A stretch of 64,000 nt of DNA, taken from positions 105,705-169,704 of the forward strand of contig PUDQ02000110.1 of the NCBI GenBank assembly GCA_002964805.2, given 5' to 3'. This document shows, piece after piece, positions 44,609 through 54,493 of this stretch (position 1 is the stretch's first letter; each line of letters begins with the position of its first letter). The stretch comes from Trametes villosa (lineage: Eukaryota > Basidiomycota > Agaricomycetes > Polyporales > Polyporaceae). The notes under the pieces were generated by a model, which saw only the letters and a list, made by a program, of their open reading frames with translations, ran no database searches and was not told the origin of the DNA. Position numbers and translations under genes: made by a program.

Positions 44609-44661
44609 GGAATCCACAACTGCATTGTTTGCAACTGAGGAATCCACAACTGCATTGTTTG
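44609..44661 (+). repeat. Two 23 bp direct repeats
   Basis: GGAATCCACAACTGCATTG plus TTTG occurs exactly at 44609-44631 and 44639-44661. It lies 3' of the Helitron gene. About 50 bp further on (44716-44727) is an ATTGATGAGG word like the tip of family D. Confidence 0.85.
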
Positions 44662-44839
44662 TTTAGCACCTACATTCTGGACTCTGAGGAGGAGAGGGCT
44701 GTTTCCGGCAGGTACAATTGATGAGGAGTGAAGTTTATTATTGATATAATGTTTGATCATAATACATTGTTTTAACATTGCTATCAATTAGCGTGGACAT
44801 AAAGCTACAACTACAATCACATGGACAGTGAAATGATAT

Positions 44840-45793
44840 TCACAACTTGGTATACAGAAGAACACTTACACGCCTCTTCCCTGCTTTCTGTAGCAAGTTA
44901 GAATCAAGGTTGATTATATTTCCTTCTTCTACAAGACTAGTCCCAGTTTTAATCCCATCATGGAACCATACATCACCATGTTTGTCCACTACACGGCATG
45001 TGAAGTGAAACTTGCCAAAGTAAATCAACCCACACAGCCTATATCTATCTACATGGTCTGGCAAGGTGACTTCAGTGCAGATTTCTGCCTTGACATTGTG
45101 GATATTGAATGCCACAAAAGCAGGGGCAGTCTCATATTTTATGCACTTGTGCAATGGCCGCTCACACTGGGGGCATATCTGGCTTGTCTTCGGGTTGAAG
45201 ATGGCGCCCATCCAGGCAGTAATACTCTGGCCCTTGTATGACCCTCCCTTGTACAAGCTGTTCTTCCAGATCTGCTTAGAGGTGTCCCAGAGAATATTGC
45301 TTTCCCCCTCAGCCTCACTAGAATAATGGCATGATTGACATGCATAATACTGGGTCTGGGTGTCTTCAGAGGCTTGCAGCAGCTCTCTCACAAGGGCATA
45401 GATGTCAGTTCCCACTGGTCCATTAGGATAAATTTCAGGATCCTGGGCATGGAGAATATTTCTGACTGACTGCCTAATTGTGATTGTATAGTCACTAATA
45501 TTTGTAGAACTGCGGTTGAAGCCTTCAGTAATTTTGGACAGCAGAGGGTTTTGTGCAGGCATTATTCCACCCCACTGCTGCTTGCACTCGGTATACACTG
45601 TGAGCAATATTGTGAGAATGCTGTCATAGGCACAGCTGTAGTTGGTACTGTGCCACTTGAATCCAATCAGACTGACTCTGGGAGCTGACTCTTCACCACG
45701 CACTTTTTTTGGAGCAACCACAGTTGCTTTCTTATCAATGGTGTTGCTTACAGTGGTCAGGACTTGCGTCCCTTTCCTGCAACGTATCCACAT
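44840..45793 (-). CDS. Helitron C-terminal ubiquitin-protease-like domain
   Basis: The segment reads on from the helicase after a frameshift near 45785. Around residue 50 is NYSCAYDSILTILL, which resembles the cysteine box of C19 ubiquitin-specific proteases. A pair of zinc-ligand motifs follows, YACQSCHYS and CPQCERPLHKC, in the place of the finger insertion of that fold. Near the end FHFTCRVVDKHGDVWFHDG looks like the histidine box with an aspartate following. If active it could remove ubiquitin-like modifiers from or near the transposase, a role proposed only by analogy. OTU-type proteases are known in some plant and animal Helitrons; this one resembles the USP type instead. The stop is at 44840. 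Confidence 0.6.
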   Translation of the reverse strand: MWIRCRKGTQVLTTVSNTIDKKATVVAPKKVRGEESAPRVSLIGFKWHSTNYSCAYDSILTILLTVYTECKQQWGGIMPAQNPLLSKITEGFNRSSTNISDYTITIRQSVRNILHAQDPEIYPNGPVGTDIYALVRELLQASEDTQTQYYACQSCHYSSEAEGESNILWDTSKQIWKNSLYKGGSYKGQSITAWMGAIFNPKTSQICPQCERPLHKCIKYETAPAFVAFNIHNVKAEICTEVTLPDHVDRYRLCGLIYFGKFHFTCRVVDKHGDVWFHDGIKTGTSLVEEGNIINLDSNLLQKAGKRRVSVLLYTKL

Positions 45794-46668
45794 GTCTTAG
45801 GCTGCACATCCTGAATTTCTGCTGGCCTGGCCTGTTGTTTATCCTTGGGTTTGGATTTTTCAATCACCTGCCACGATGCATCACTTTGGACATCTTCAAC
45901 TGGGAAAGGGTCATTGACATTCCAAGTCAGGGCAGCATGCATTGTCTTGGGCATGAATTTCTCGCCCTTCCACTGTCTGAATGAATGGACCAGCTCATTG
46001 CGTGTGATGCCAGTGACTGTGGGTGAAATCTTGCCCAGGTAGCGCAGTTTGGTTATCTCATCCAGCAGTTCAAGCTCCCTGAACTCCTGGCGCAGACTTC
46101 CTGCTATTCCCCCAGTCAGCTTCCGTGGGTCAAAGGGCTGCACAATAATAGTCCCATTGTATGTGGATCCCCTAGACAGGCACGTGTATATTGACTGATG
46201 AGAGCGGCAATTCTGTAAATCACACACATTGTGCGGCCGGGTGCGCCCCTGGGAACCAAAGTCTGTCATGGCAAAGTTGGGAATCACAGACACCTGGTCC
46301 CGGGAGATGGACAGAAAATTTCCATTGGGCATCTTGCATCTGATCTTGCGCGACTGGTGGCTGATGGGCACTACATTTTCTGGGAGTCCTTCCAGTTTCA
46401 CTGGAGTGGGTGCAGCAGTAAGCTTCACAAATAATGTCTCCAGTGTCTCCTTGTCTTCGCTGATGGGTCTGGACTTCCAGCCTACCACCACTCCCTCTGC
46501 ACCATTGGTCACACAGCACTCTGTCGCTTCATTGATTTTAATCATCACTGGCATCCCAACACACAGTGTGAGCTTGCCAGGCAGGTGGTCTGTCAGGGTA
46601 TGTGAGAGATTCCACAGGCAGTCCTGGAGTTCAGGGCTCAAAATATTGGTAGAGCGCCTGGGATTCAT
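45757..46668 (-). CDS. Helitron helicase, C-terminal part
   Basis: It continues in the same frame as 46684-47154 after a TAG. C-V-G-M-P-V-M-I-K-I-N and S-I-Y-T-C-L-S-R-G-S-T are the late PIF1 helicase motifs (the second binds nucleotide and DNA in the last RecA-like lobe). A region rich in K and P then leads toward the protease-like domain. It ends by frameshift. Confidence 0.85.
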   Translation of the reverse strand: MNPRRSTNILSPELQDCLWNLSHTLTDHLPGKLTLCVGMPVMIKINEATECCVTNGAEGVVVGWKSRPISEDKETLETLFVKLTAAPTPVKLEGLPENVVPISHQSRKIRCKMPNGNFLSISRDQVSVIPNFAMTDFGSQGRTRPHNVCDLQNCRSHQSIYTCLSRGSTYNGTIIVQPFDPRKLTGGIAGSLRQEFRELELLDEITKLRYLGKISPTVTGITRNELVHSFRQWKGEKFMPKTMHAALTWNVNDPFPVEDVQSDASWQVIEKSKPKDKQQARPAEIQDVQPKTCGYVAGKGRKS

Positions 46669-46683
46669 AGTCTGCCTCCTCTG

Positions 46684-47154
46684 CTATTTGGTTGCTTCAT
46701 CGTCATTGCTGGCAGACAGCTTGTCAACGGAATAAAAGGCAGTCAGGGGCTGGCCATTTTCCCTTGCAAACCGCTCGCAGCCCAGCTCATTGATCTTGTC
46801 TCTGTGGGTATTCCAGGCAGTGATAATAGACACATTGCGGAAGCATGGCTGGTTTAGTTTGGGTCTCCCTGGACCACGGCCTGCAACACGAGATTGGAGA
46901 AGCTGGATGTCCTCAGGTGTACAGGATTTATATCTGAGATTTTCCAGCGCTGTTCTGAGCTTGGCATCGTTCACACTCTGGGACCGCTGCCGCATGTTTT
47001 CTCTCAATATGACCACAGTGGTGAACTGGTGCCACAGTGCCTTGCCAATGGAGGCTTGCTGCTGCGCATGGCTGTGGGTGCGGTGGATGACCCGGCCAAC
47101 CTTGTGTGAATATAATGCATTGCCGCTCATGGCAGGGGGCAAAGTCCCCTGCAA
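46684..47154 (-). CDS. Helitron helicase, middle part
   Basis: A +1/-1 shift near 47140 splits the conserved GDFxQLPP motif: the upstream frame has FAGDFAP and this frame resumes at LPPAMSG. It carries R-E-N-M-R-Q-R (the arginine-finger motif of PIF1 helicases) and ends at TAG 46684-46686, one C to T change from CAG. Confidence 0.85.
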   Translation of the reverse strand: MQGTLPPAMSGNALYSHKVGRVIHRTHSHAQQQASIGKALWHQFTTVVILRENMRQRSQSVNDAKLRTALENLRYKSCTPEDIQLLQSRVAGRGPGRPKLNQPCFRNVSIITAWNTHRDKINELGCERFARENGQPLTAFYSVDKLSASNDDEATK

Positions 47155-49864
47155 AAATCATATTGATGCCCCCAAACGGTGCTCCATCATTTTTGAGTGC
47201 TGCACACATTTTTGCGCAGATGGTATATACACTTCCGCAGTCAACCATGCTGATCTCATCAATAAACATATACTCAACATTCTGGAGGCGTGCACGCACT
47301 TGCAGCAAGGTGGCCACAGAGTCTGAGGAGCTGTTCTGCCTGAGACACAGCATTGAGTGGTATGTAGAGCCTCCGATCAGGGCAGCAGCAGACCCAGTGG
47401 GTGCCATGCACATAAACCGGTAGCTTTCCTGGCGTGCAGCAAAAAAGTGGGTGAGGGCTTTGATGACCAGGGACTTTCCAGTACCCGCCATGCCCCCAAG
47501 ATACATTTCAAGATGCTCACCATTGGACTCTACAGCATGGTTGGCCACAATACGGAAGGCCCGCTCCTGTGCTTCATTGAGGCTGAATTCCCTGGCAGTG
47601 GTGTCAATGAGTGCCTGCGCCTCCTGGTCCTTTGCTCTGAATGCTTTGCTCATATAGTATGACTTGTCAATCACCTTGACCTCGTCGACTTCTGTGTTGG
47701 CAGGCAGGGAATTATTTGCATTTGCAGGTTTTTTCAGAGCAGCCTGTGCATCCCGGGCATCCAATATCTCCTGGCGCTTGCTGGCAAGAATATTCTTCCA
47801 GTCAGCTGAGCTCATGTCTTCCTTGCTTTGGACCCGTGAGGGCAGGTCAGCTGCTGCCTTTTCTTTCATGGGGTCTAGCCAGCCAGAGCCCTGAATAATT
47901 TGTTCTGCCTGGGCCATTTGTGTCCGCCTGCTGATTTCTGCATTGCTCAACTCTGTCCAGTCATTAGCACGCAGGACCATGGCTTCAATTTCACTGATAT
48001 TCAGTTCACCATCATCATTATAATACTGGGTGTCCATGTCATCAAGGGTGGCATTATCCAAGTTGAAAGGCGAGCTGCCGGTCTTTGCACCCTTTTTGCG
48101 AGCTGCAGAAAAGTCATCCCTGGCATCATTGCACTCATATTTGATATGGAAATACTTCATGACCTCCTTCTGCCTCTCAGTGAATGAATATTTGTTGAAT
48201 ACATCGTCCCAGAGCACATCCTGACTAGGCCTCAGATCCTGCCCCGCCTGCCATGGCTTGAAGAGTGTGAGCATGGTCATGCAGTACTGCTCCCGGTTGC
48301 CTGCATCCCGGCGTGGAAGTGAGCCGCCAATGAAGTTGGGAACAAATGCCTCTGACTCATCCAGAAGCTTGACATGGTGTGTCTCATGCTGCGGATAGTT
48401 CTCATGAAACCTAACATATTTGGATTGAGGATCAGCTTTCTTAGGATTAGGGGCTGCATCTTCCTGTAGGCGCTGATTAGATGTCTTGGTCAACAAAAGT
48501 TCATCCTCTGATTCTTCTTCCTCTTCTTCAGGCAGTCCTGCACCCTTGAGCTCAGCATCTTCATTGACATTATAGTTGTCCTCAAACTCAGAGTCTACAT
48601 CTTCTTGTTCAGGATATTCCTCAAGCTTAGGGCCCTTCTTGCGGCCACTGATGCGCTGCTTCTCTGCCAGCCGAACCCAATCATACAGCGACATGTCTTC
48701 ATACTCGGTGGGGCGCCATATATAATCTTGCACAGGAGAAAGAGCAATAATCCGCCTGGTGGTCTCCCCATTTCCTGCCAGGCCAAGCATCACCTTAGTA
48801 GTGCCCTCCTCAGCAATCTTGGCAGAGTCCTCCCATGCGCGCATCACCTCGTACACATATCCCTTCCAGAAGCATGTACGGAACCTGTGGCTCTTGTAAT
48901 GGTCGGGATGCTTGAGCAGGTACATGGCTGCCATGGGTCCACCAATTTCAGAGCAGGCTGTGAGGGAGTTTACTATTTTAGTGATTAATGCGCGAGCCTT
49001 CTCCTTGGTAGACTTCTGGCTTCCTAGTAGCTCGATGTTCCGCTCAAACACCTGCTGAATAGACTGAAACATCACATGCGTCTTCAGTGGGGTTTTTGTG
49101 ATATAATCCGCCACATAGGCTATGACAGATTTAATGGCAGTTCCTGAGAGCAGACTGGTGACATCAGTGTTGCTGCGCATCAGATATATCACAGCAGGCG
49201 TGAATGTATTAAGCCAGGCTTCACCCTTTTTCATAAGCAGTGCACCTGTGCTAGGGTCGACTATAGTTTCTGGGCGGGTCTCCCTAGGGAAGCGGGCCTT
49301 GCAGTTGCCATTCTTATCAGTGCAGCCACGGTTGTCAAAGTCAGGCTTGTCAGACCTTTCCAGACCAGCCTTGTCTTTCTTGGATGATGCACGGCACGTG
49401 TGTCTGTTGGACAGGTACAATATCTCATCTACGGTCTGCCTAAACCTGTCCCACGACGACTTGTGTTTCTGACACTCAATACATTCTGTCTTCGGTGAGT
49501 GGTCACATCTCTTGGGCGGCGCTTCAGGCAGTGTCTCTGTAGGGGAAGTTCTGGTAGGATTTTTATGCTCCTGCTCAGAAATATTCTGTTTTACACTTTC
49601 CATGCTCCCAGTGATAAATTCTCCCATATGCACACTTTCCAGATACTCCACCATGGCCTTCTGGAACTCTGAGCTGGGGTCCATGATTTTATCACGTATC
49701 TCCTGCGGGGTCAGTGAATTTTTGATCCAGATTAGCATGTGCATGTGCAAAGTCAGCCGGCCCTGCTGCTCTACAGTCCCATAGTATCCAGATGTCTGGC
49801 CATATAAGCCCGGTCTATCTAGTCCTACACCGAGGACATGCTTGATGAACAGGTCCACCATCAT
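46928..49864 (-). CDS. Helitron Rep nuclease and helicase N-terminal half
   Basis: This is the longest open segment, 978 codons. LHMHMLIWI at residues 39-47 supplies the HUH metal-binding pair (His40, His42). AYVADYITK at 249-257 supplies two tyrosines, Tyr250 and Tyr254, for strand cleavage and transfer. An acidic linker (430-460) leads to the helicase: Walker A GGMAGTGKS at 790-798, Walker B FIDE at 867-870. The real frame extends upstream as P-V-A-G-A-R-F-F-K ahead of the first methionine, and a 1 bp shift near 49890 separates it from the preceding segment. After FAGDFAP the frame is lost. Confidence 0.92.
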   Translation of the reverse strand: MMVDLFIKHVLGVGLDRPGLYGQTSGYYGTVEQQGRLTLHMHMLIWIKNSLTPQEIRDKIMDPSSEFQKAMVEYLESVHMGEFITGSMESVKQNISEQEHKNPTRTSPTETLPEAPPKRCDHSPKTECIECQKHKSSWDRFRQTVDEILYLSNRHTCRASSKKDKAGLERSDKPDFDNRGCTDKNGNCKARFPRETRPETIVDPSTGALLMKKGEAWLNTFTPAVIYLMRSNTDVTSLLSGTAIKSVIAYVADYITKTPLKTHVMFQSIQQVFERNIELLGSQKSTKEKARALITKIVNSLTACSEIGGPMAAMYLLKHPDHYKSHRFRTCFWKGYVYEVMRAWEDSAKIAEEGTTKVMLGLAGNGETTRRIIALSPVQDYIWRPTEYEDMSLYDWVRLAEKQRISGRKKGPKLEEYPEQEDVDSEFEDNYNVNEDAELKGAGLPEEEEEESEDELLLTKTSNQRLQEDAAPNPKKADPQSKYVRFHENYPQHETHHVKLLDESEAFVPNFIGGSLPRRDAGNREQYCMTMLTLFKPWQAGQDLRPSQDVLWDDVFNKYSFTERQKEVMKYFHIKYECNDARDDFSAARKKGAKTGSSPFNLDNATLDDMDTQYYNDDGELNISEIEAMVLRANDWTELSNAEISRRTQMAQAEQIIQGSGWLDPMKEKAAADLPSRVQSKEDMSSADWKNILASKRQEILDARDAQAALKKPANANNSLPANTEVDEVKVIDKSYYMSKAFRAKDQEAQALIDTTAREFSLNEAQERAFRIVANHAVESNGEHLEMYLGGMAGTGKSLVIKALTHFFAARQESYRFMCMAPTGSAAALIGGSTYHSMLCLRQNSSSDSVATLLQVRARLQNVEYMFIDEISMVDCGSVYTICAKMCAALKNDGAPFGGINMIFAGDFAPCHERQCIIFTQGWPGHPPHPQPCAAASLHWQGTVAPVHHCGHIERKHAAAVPECERCQAQNSAGKSQI

Positions 49865-49865
49865 C

Positions 49866-51088
49866 TTAAAAAAGCGAGCACCTGCTACAGGCGCTCATTT
49901 TTATCCCTGAAGGCAGGCCCAACTTCTGATTGGTATCAGCAAAATATAATGCAATGGGGTGCTTGACATCGGCAGGAGCAAAGGTGACAAACCATGAGGG
50001 AGCACCCAGATATGACACAAGAGACCATATTTCATTGCGCATATACTTTTTGCTTGTAATGGACCCTTGGACCTTATAATTGACATGATCCAGATCATTT
50101 AATATCTTGAAGCAGGCCTTCTCATCCTCGGTTTCTGGCTTCATGGAGCCAGTACTCAGCCTCTGGATAATATCACTTAGAGTGGAGTCCTTGATATTGA
50201 GCAGCCTGTTGGCAATGTCACCAAACTTGTTTTTGTCTGCCAACAAATATCCTGCAGTGGTGGATTTTTTAATCTGTTCATGGTTGAGCGCAACTAGCGG
50301 AAATAAAGGCTCTAGTTGGAATCGCTTATCATGGTACATTAGCAGCTGCTGCTTTCTGCGCTCTTCAGACACTGGCCTGCATCCGCTTGCAGAATTATTG
50401 AGACCACCCAGGCCATATGGGAACAACCATGGAAACATCTGAGGATAGAGCTGGGGATTGTGGTACAGGCTCTCTGGCTCGGCCGACTGACCTATCCCAA
50501 GCACCTTTCCCCCAGATTTGAAGTGTTCTATGGCACGTGCAGTGATCTTGTATGGTCTAACCTTTCCCATGTGCTCCAGACTTGCTCCAGCCAGCCCGTG
50601 GACAACAAAGGGGCACTCACCGTCATCTGCACCCTCGTCCTCTTCAGATGCATTGACTGCAGTAGCCTCTGGGTCTTGGTTAGATTCCATGCTTTTGGAA
50701 TAATTCACAATCACTGGTGGTTCATCTTCTGGATATGAGTTAATAATCTCATAGGAGATCTGGAGGTCTGCATAGCCTGCATGATTGAGCTTGAGCCACT
50801 CTAGCGCATCTGCCACTTTGTTACGCCGGACCAACATGGGTGCGCGCTTGTATTCTTTGGCAGTTGGTTGGTTAGGCCCAAGGTATAAGAAGGCTAACAC
50901 CTCACTTAGCTCTTCACATTTAGGTGGCAGTACAGAATATATCTTGGGCATTGGGAGTGAATGGCTCACAACATTGGCCCGGAGCTTAGACATCCCTGAC
51001 ATGTGTACCTTGACAATGCAGTGGTTATGTTTGACACATGTTATGAGCATCTTTTCAGTGAAGCTCAGGTTTTGTAGTTGGGGTGGTA
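49866..51088 (-). CDS. Helitron-like N-terminal domain
   Basis: From the element E junction the minus strand gives L-Q-N-L-S-F-T-E-K-M-L-I, L-R-A-N-V-V-S-H-S-L-P-M-P-K-I and then the block L-Y-P-Q-M-F-P-W-L-F-P-Y-G-L-G, which is a signature of the Helitron-like N-terminal region just before Rep. FVTFAPADVKHPIAL near the end is also typical. A frameshift at ~49890 separates it from Rep. Confidence 0.9.
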
Positions 51089-51095
51089 CTTCACC

Positions 51096-52471
51096 CCCAG
51101 CCAGAATCGTTCCTTTCTGTGTATATCTGCACATATCTCAATTTATCTGGAAAGATCCATACCTCGTTTAGGATAGCCATAAGCGCCCTTTTGACCTCCT
51201 CGCAGCGCTGCTGTCGTCATTCTATGTCATTTGGTCTACAGCAAACCGTCCTTTGCAGCTAATCATGCAATTACCCCACGCAACCTTATGCGCACAGCTC
51301 GCAAACCGTCTGCGGTGATCTCTGCTAAGACGCTGCACGCCTGTAAGCGCCCGGCGCATTTATACCCGGATTTTGCCCATGATCGCCTTTCACGTGTTTT
51401 TGTCTCTCCCCGCCACCACCTCCACCATTCCCTTTGTCCTCTCACCATCTCGGAAGGGCTGCCTGGCTTGGCGTGTTCAGTAAGGTCTCCCTTCTGACCC
51501 CTTCAGTAAGCAAGCTTCACCTCATTCCGTAGAGCAAGGCATACACATATTTCGCTCAGTCAATCTAGTCGGTAAGTTCATCACATTCCGCAAAACCTGC
51601 CTATATGCGTGCTATCCTGACCACGTAGGTGCTTCAAGATGCTTTCTCTCCGGAAGCTCGCACCGTCTACACTCTAGCACGGTGAGGCGAGGCCCGGCCG
51701 CCCGGGAAGCCTTGCAGGTCACACAATATCAGGCGATGGGACAGTAGGCTCCTCTGGGTATGTTAAGCATACAATTATCTCGCCAAGGATGGCGGTGGTC
51801 ATTCGGGTGAGTCTCCTATGGTGCCCGATGAGTCCTATGCTCCTTGATGCTCACCCCACTTTGTCGACCTGTGTCCGTCCCCGCTAGCCCTACCTCTCTT
51901 GTGGCCCCCTGTCTCCCTCTGGCAAGACTACTGTTCTTACTCACCCTCTCGTCCCCTCGCTGCCTGGATCAGTCTCGTCTCTTCTGGCAACGGCTCTTCT
52001 CTCTCTAAATATGCTATCTGTCGACTGTCCCTACACAGGACTTGTGGCTTCCTCGACTCTCGTTCTCTGTTCTCCTCTCTAAGTACGTCTGCCTTGGGCT
52101 CGTGTGCAGGGTTCCTAAGTTTATGCGCTAACCCCTACTGCTCGCACAGCCGCAACTCCCTCGCTCGCTCTCAGCCTGCCTCAACGTGCGGGCGCGTTCG
52201 CGTGACTCCGGGGCCGACCGGGACCTCGTGCGGGCAGATTCGGTTAGTGTAGTAGCAGCGGGGGATCCAGTGTGTATCCGTAGATATCCCAATATATCTT
52301 CGTTGCTTGAATATGTGGAGAACAATGCGGAAAGACGCAGATCAACGCAGATAGATTCAGCATATATCTAAATGGCCGTTTGAGTATCCGCGTATATCTG
52401 CATATATCTATTTGGGGGGATACGATCCAGATATGTGTGGATATCTACGGAAAGGCGCCGTTCTCGCTGGG
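51096..52471. mobile_element. Element E: 1376 bp TIR transposon inside the Helitron gene
   Basis: Ends are CCCAGCCAGAATCGTTCC on the left and, inverted, CCCAGCGAGAACGGCGCC on the right, an imperfect TIR of about 30 bp. A 7 bp duplication, CTTCACC, flanks it (51089-51095 and 52472-52478). Taking out the element with one repeat joins GLWIGE directly to V-P-P-Q-L-Q-N-L in frame, fixing the boundaries. Both subterminal regions are filled with atatct and gcgtatatctgc words. The interior has no transposase; a 51240-51500 stretch is mixed GC content and could be captured sequence. Confidence 0.9.
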
Positions 52472-52478
52472 CTTCACC

Positions 52479-53390
52479 AATCCACAGCCCATTTGCAAGA
52501 CTGTCTGTGGGCATACAACCATCCTTCAAAATAGTCAAGCATGGAATGCAGATATCCTCACAATCAGGAAGCAAAATTGGGCCAGGGATATCAGCAATTG
52601 GGTCATTAGTGGTTCTCCGCTCTTTTCTAGTCACAAGATTATCGGACATCAGTAGGCTTTGGTTAAAGTCTTCCTTGCCAATGGGTGCCAGGAGCTTTTG
52701 TGGCACAAGCTGTGCACACACTGCACAAGCGGACTCCTGGAAGTCAGAACAGTCTTTGGAGAAGCCTTTGACAACCTCCTCAATTATATCTGGAGTAACA
52801 GGTGGTGGAGGGAATCTATGCAATTCCTCAGCTTGCGATGACTTGCGGTTATCCCTGTATTGTTGATTTCTCACCAAGGGGGTCTTGGGCTTCTTAGACG
52901 GAACAAACAAGCAAACATGCTGCGCACATGTGTCACATTTGTGGTTAATGAGCTCAGTGACCATGGATTCCTTGCTTTTGCGCTGGGATATATGCATCAA
53001 ATGGTGGAATTGTGCCACATACCAAAGATGTTGCTTGGATAACTTGGTCACTAGAGTGGGGATAGGGATATCTGCAACAAGTACACTATCTATGCCGCTA
53101 TAGTTACTAACCATTGAGTTTGGTTTGTAGCTTTGAAACACATATTTAGTATCATCATCTGGTTGTAGGGTGTTCCTACAGACAAAGTCATTGAGCTCGG
53201 TAGCTAGCCACACATTAGCAGATCTGCCCTTATGTGCAGCTGCACCTCCCTTCAATGTATCCCGTAAAGGTGCCTGTTGCATGGATAAGCAATATTTCTT
53301 GGCCAAGCCAGACAGGGCATGGTGGGCCAAGCATTTATGCAGTATGACACGGAAATCATGTTGAAGGTAATTACCGCGCTGAGACATAAC
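52479..53390 (-). CDS. Helitron protein N-terminal region
   Basis: From M-S-Q-R-G-N-Y at 53390, the segment has paired cysteines, C-D-T-C-A-Q-H-V-C (about 52930), C-A-V-C-A-Q-L-V-P (about 52720) and C-E-D-I-C-I-P-C (about 52540), and ends L-A-N-G-L-W-I-G-E at the element E insertion. The last phrase is a strong marker of mushroom Helitron proteins. The frame stays open upstream to 53609 through the duplicated G-rich words, but those 5' residues are probably leader. Confidence 0.85.
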
Positions 53391-53474
53391 TCTCACTAGC
53401 CTAGCCAATGTCTGGACTGATTTTAACTCTAGCTTATAGCATATAGCTACATCTCGACTGCAAAGCTGACTTGT

Positions 53475-53580
53475 ACTTAGGGGGCTTGTTCTGGAGGTGC
53501 CCCCAAGAACCTCATGCTTATATATCTGACTTTCATTGTAACTTAGGGGGCTTGTCATGGGGGTGCCCCCAAAAACCTCA
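53475..53580 (+). repeat. Two 40 bp direct repeats upstream of the Helitron gene
   Basis: Units at 53475-53514 and 53541-53580 begin ACTTAGGGGGCTTGT and end CC(A/C)A(A/G)(A)ACCTCA. Each contains AGGGGGC and GTGCCCCC, so each can form its own hairpin, and they lie in the 5' region of the RepHel ORF. They may be a promoter or Rep-recognition element. Confidence 0.7.
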
Positions 53581-53609
53581 CCACAATGTGGTACCAGGAC
53601 TTTAGGCAA

Positions 53610-54099
53610 CCATAAGGTTGGGCCCCTGCTAGAGGGGCTGCCGATCAGACCTTTTCATCACTATCAGCAGCAGTCACTAGCGGTGGAGATGAGAATACAC
53701 ACACCTTGGGATAGGGAGACCTGTGGACAGCTATCACGGAGCTCCAGCACTGTGCTTAGGCCAATAGGTGTGATAGTGCTGTAGTACATCAATCATTGGC
53801 ACAGAGACAGAAGGCTGATATATAGCAGTGAGAATGACAAGATATGGGGGAGTTTCATGAGGGCAGTGGTGGTGGGGAGAGGTAAGAGAGAGGAGCACAC
53901 GAACATGCAAGTTGAACATGCTTATCTAAGATGTCATGTGACACCATTCACGTGCAGAGCTATGCTAGGCGCCTTGCAGATTGATTGTAGTATGGGCATG
54001 CCCCACATTATAATGCACCACGTTCATTCTGTTATGCTAGAAGGGGTGAGCAAGACTACTATGTTTGTATAGAACTGGGTGGTTTTATATTACTACAAC
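53610..54099. other. Upstream flank of the Helitron gene, nothing recognised
   Basis: No ORF with a domain. Possible Helitron 5' end and promoter would lie here but no TC terminus or clear boundary could be identified. Confidence 0.35.
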
Positions 54100-54440
54100 T
54101 TTTTAGCAGTGTTCCCTGATTTATGCCATCTATGGTCATGTTCAGGGCATATGACCTACTCCACTAGGTGGGCATCGGAAAACTGAATCCAATGGTATAT
54201 AATACTCTAGGGGTTTGTGCATGAAGTGCTAAGATGTAAGCCAGAGACACTAAATTTGGCTGAACTCGGCACTGATGGGGAATTGCAGCATTGTTAGAGA
54301 GTGTTATAGTGGACATTACACCTAAACATTTACACAGTAGGATCCTACTCATAGATAGTTTCCTGCCAACACTTGTTCCATCTCATTTGGACTACCTGTG
54401 CCTGAGATACAAAGGGTTTTATGTTATGAGCCAAACATGA

Positions 54441-54493
54441 CCAAAGCTGATGGCAGGGAACACAGATTCCGTGTTCCCTGCCATCAGCTTTGG
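54441..54493. repeat. Long hairpin type 2
   Basis: Arms CCAAAGCTGATGGCAGGGAA and its inverse; the inner pairs read ACACAG and CGTGT, one pair mismatched. Confidence 0.88.

Larger units (their letters stand above)
44840..53390 (-). pseudogene. Helitron Rep/helicase gene, broken, with protease-like tail
   Basis: From the ATG at 53390 the minus strand carries, in order, a cysteine-rich N-terminal region, a Helitron-like N domain, a HUH Rep nuclease with two tyrosines, a PIF1-type helicase and a C-terminal cysteine-protease-like domain. That order is the RepHel protein of Helitron rolling-circle transposons. Damage: insertion of element E (51096-52471), frameshifts near 49890, 47140 and 45785, and TAG at 46684-46686. 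The separate open segments are listed individually. No Helitron ends (5' TC, 3' hairpin with CTRR) could be placed with confidence. Confidence 0.9.
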
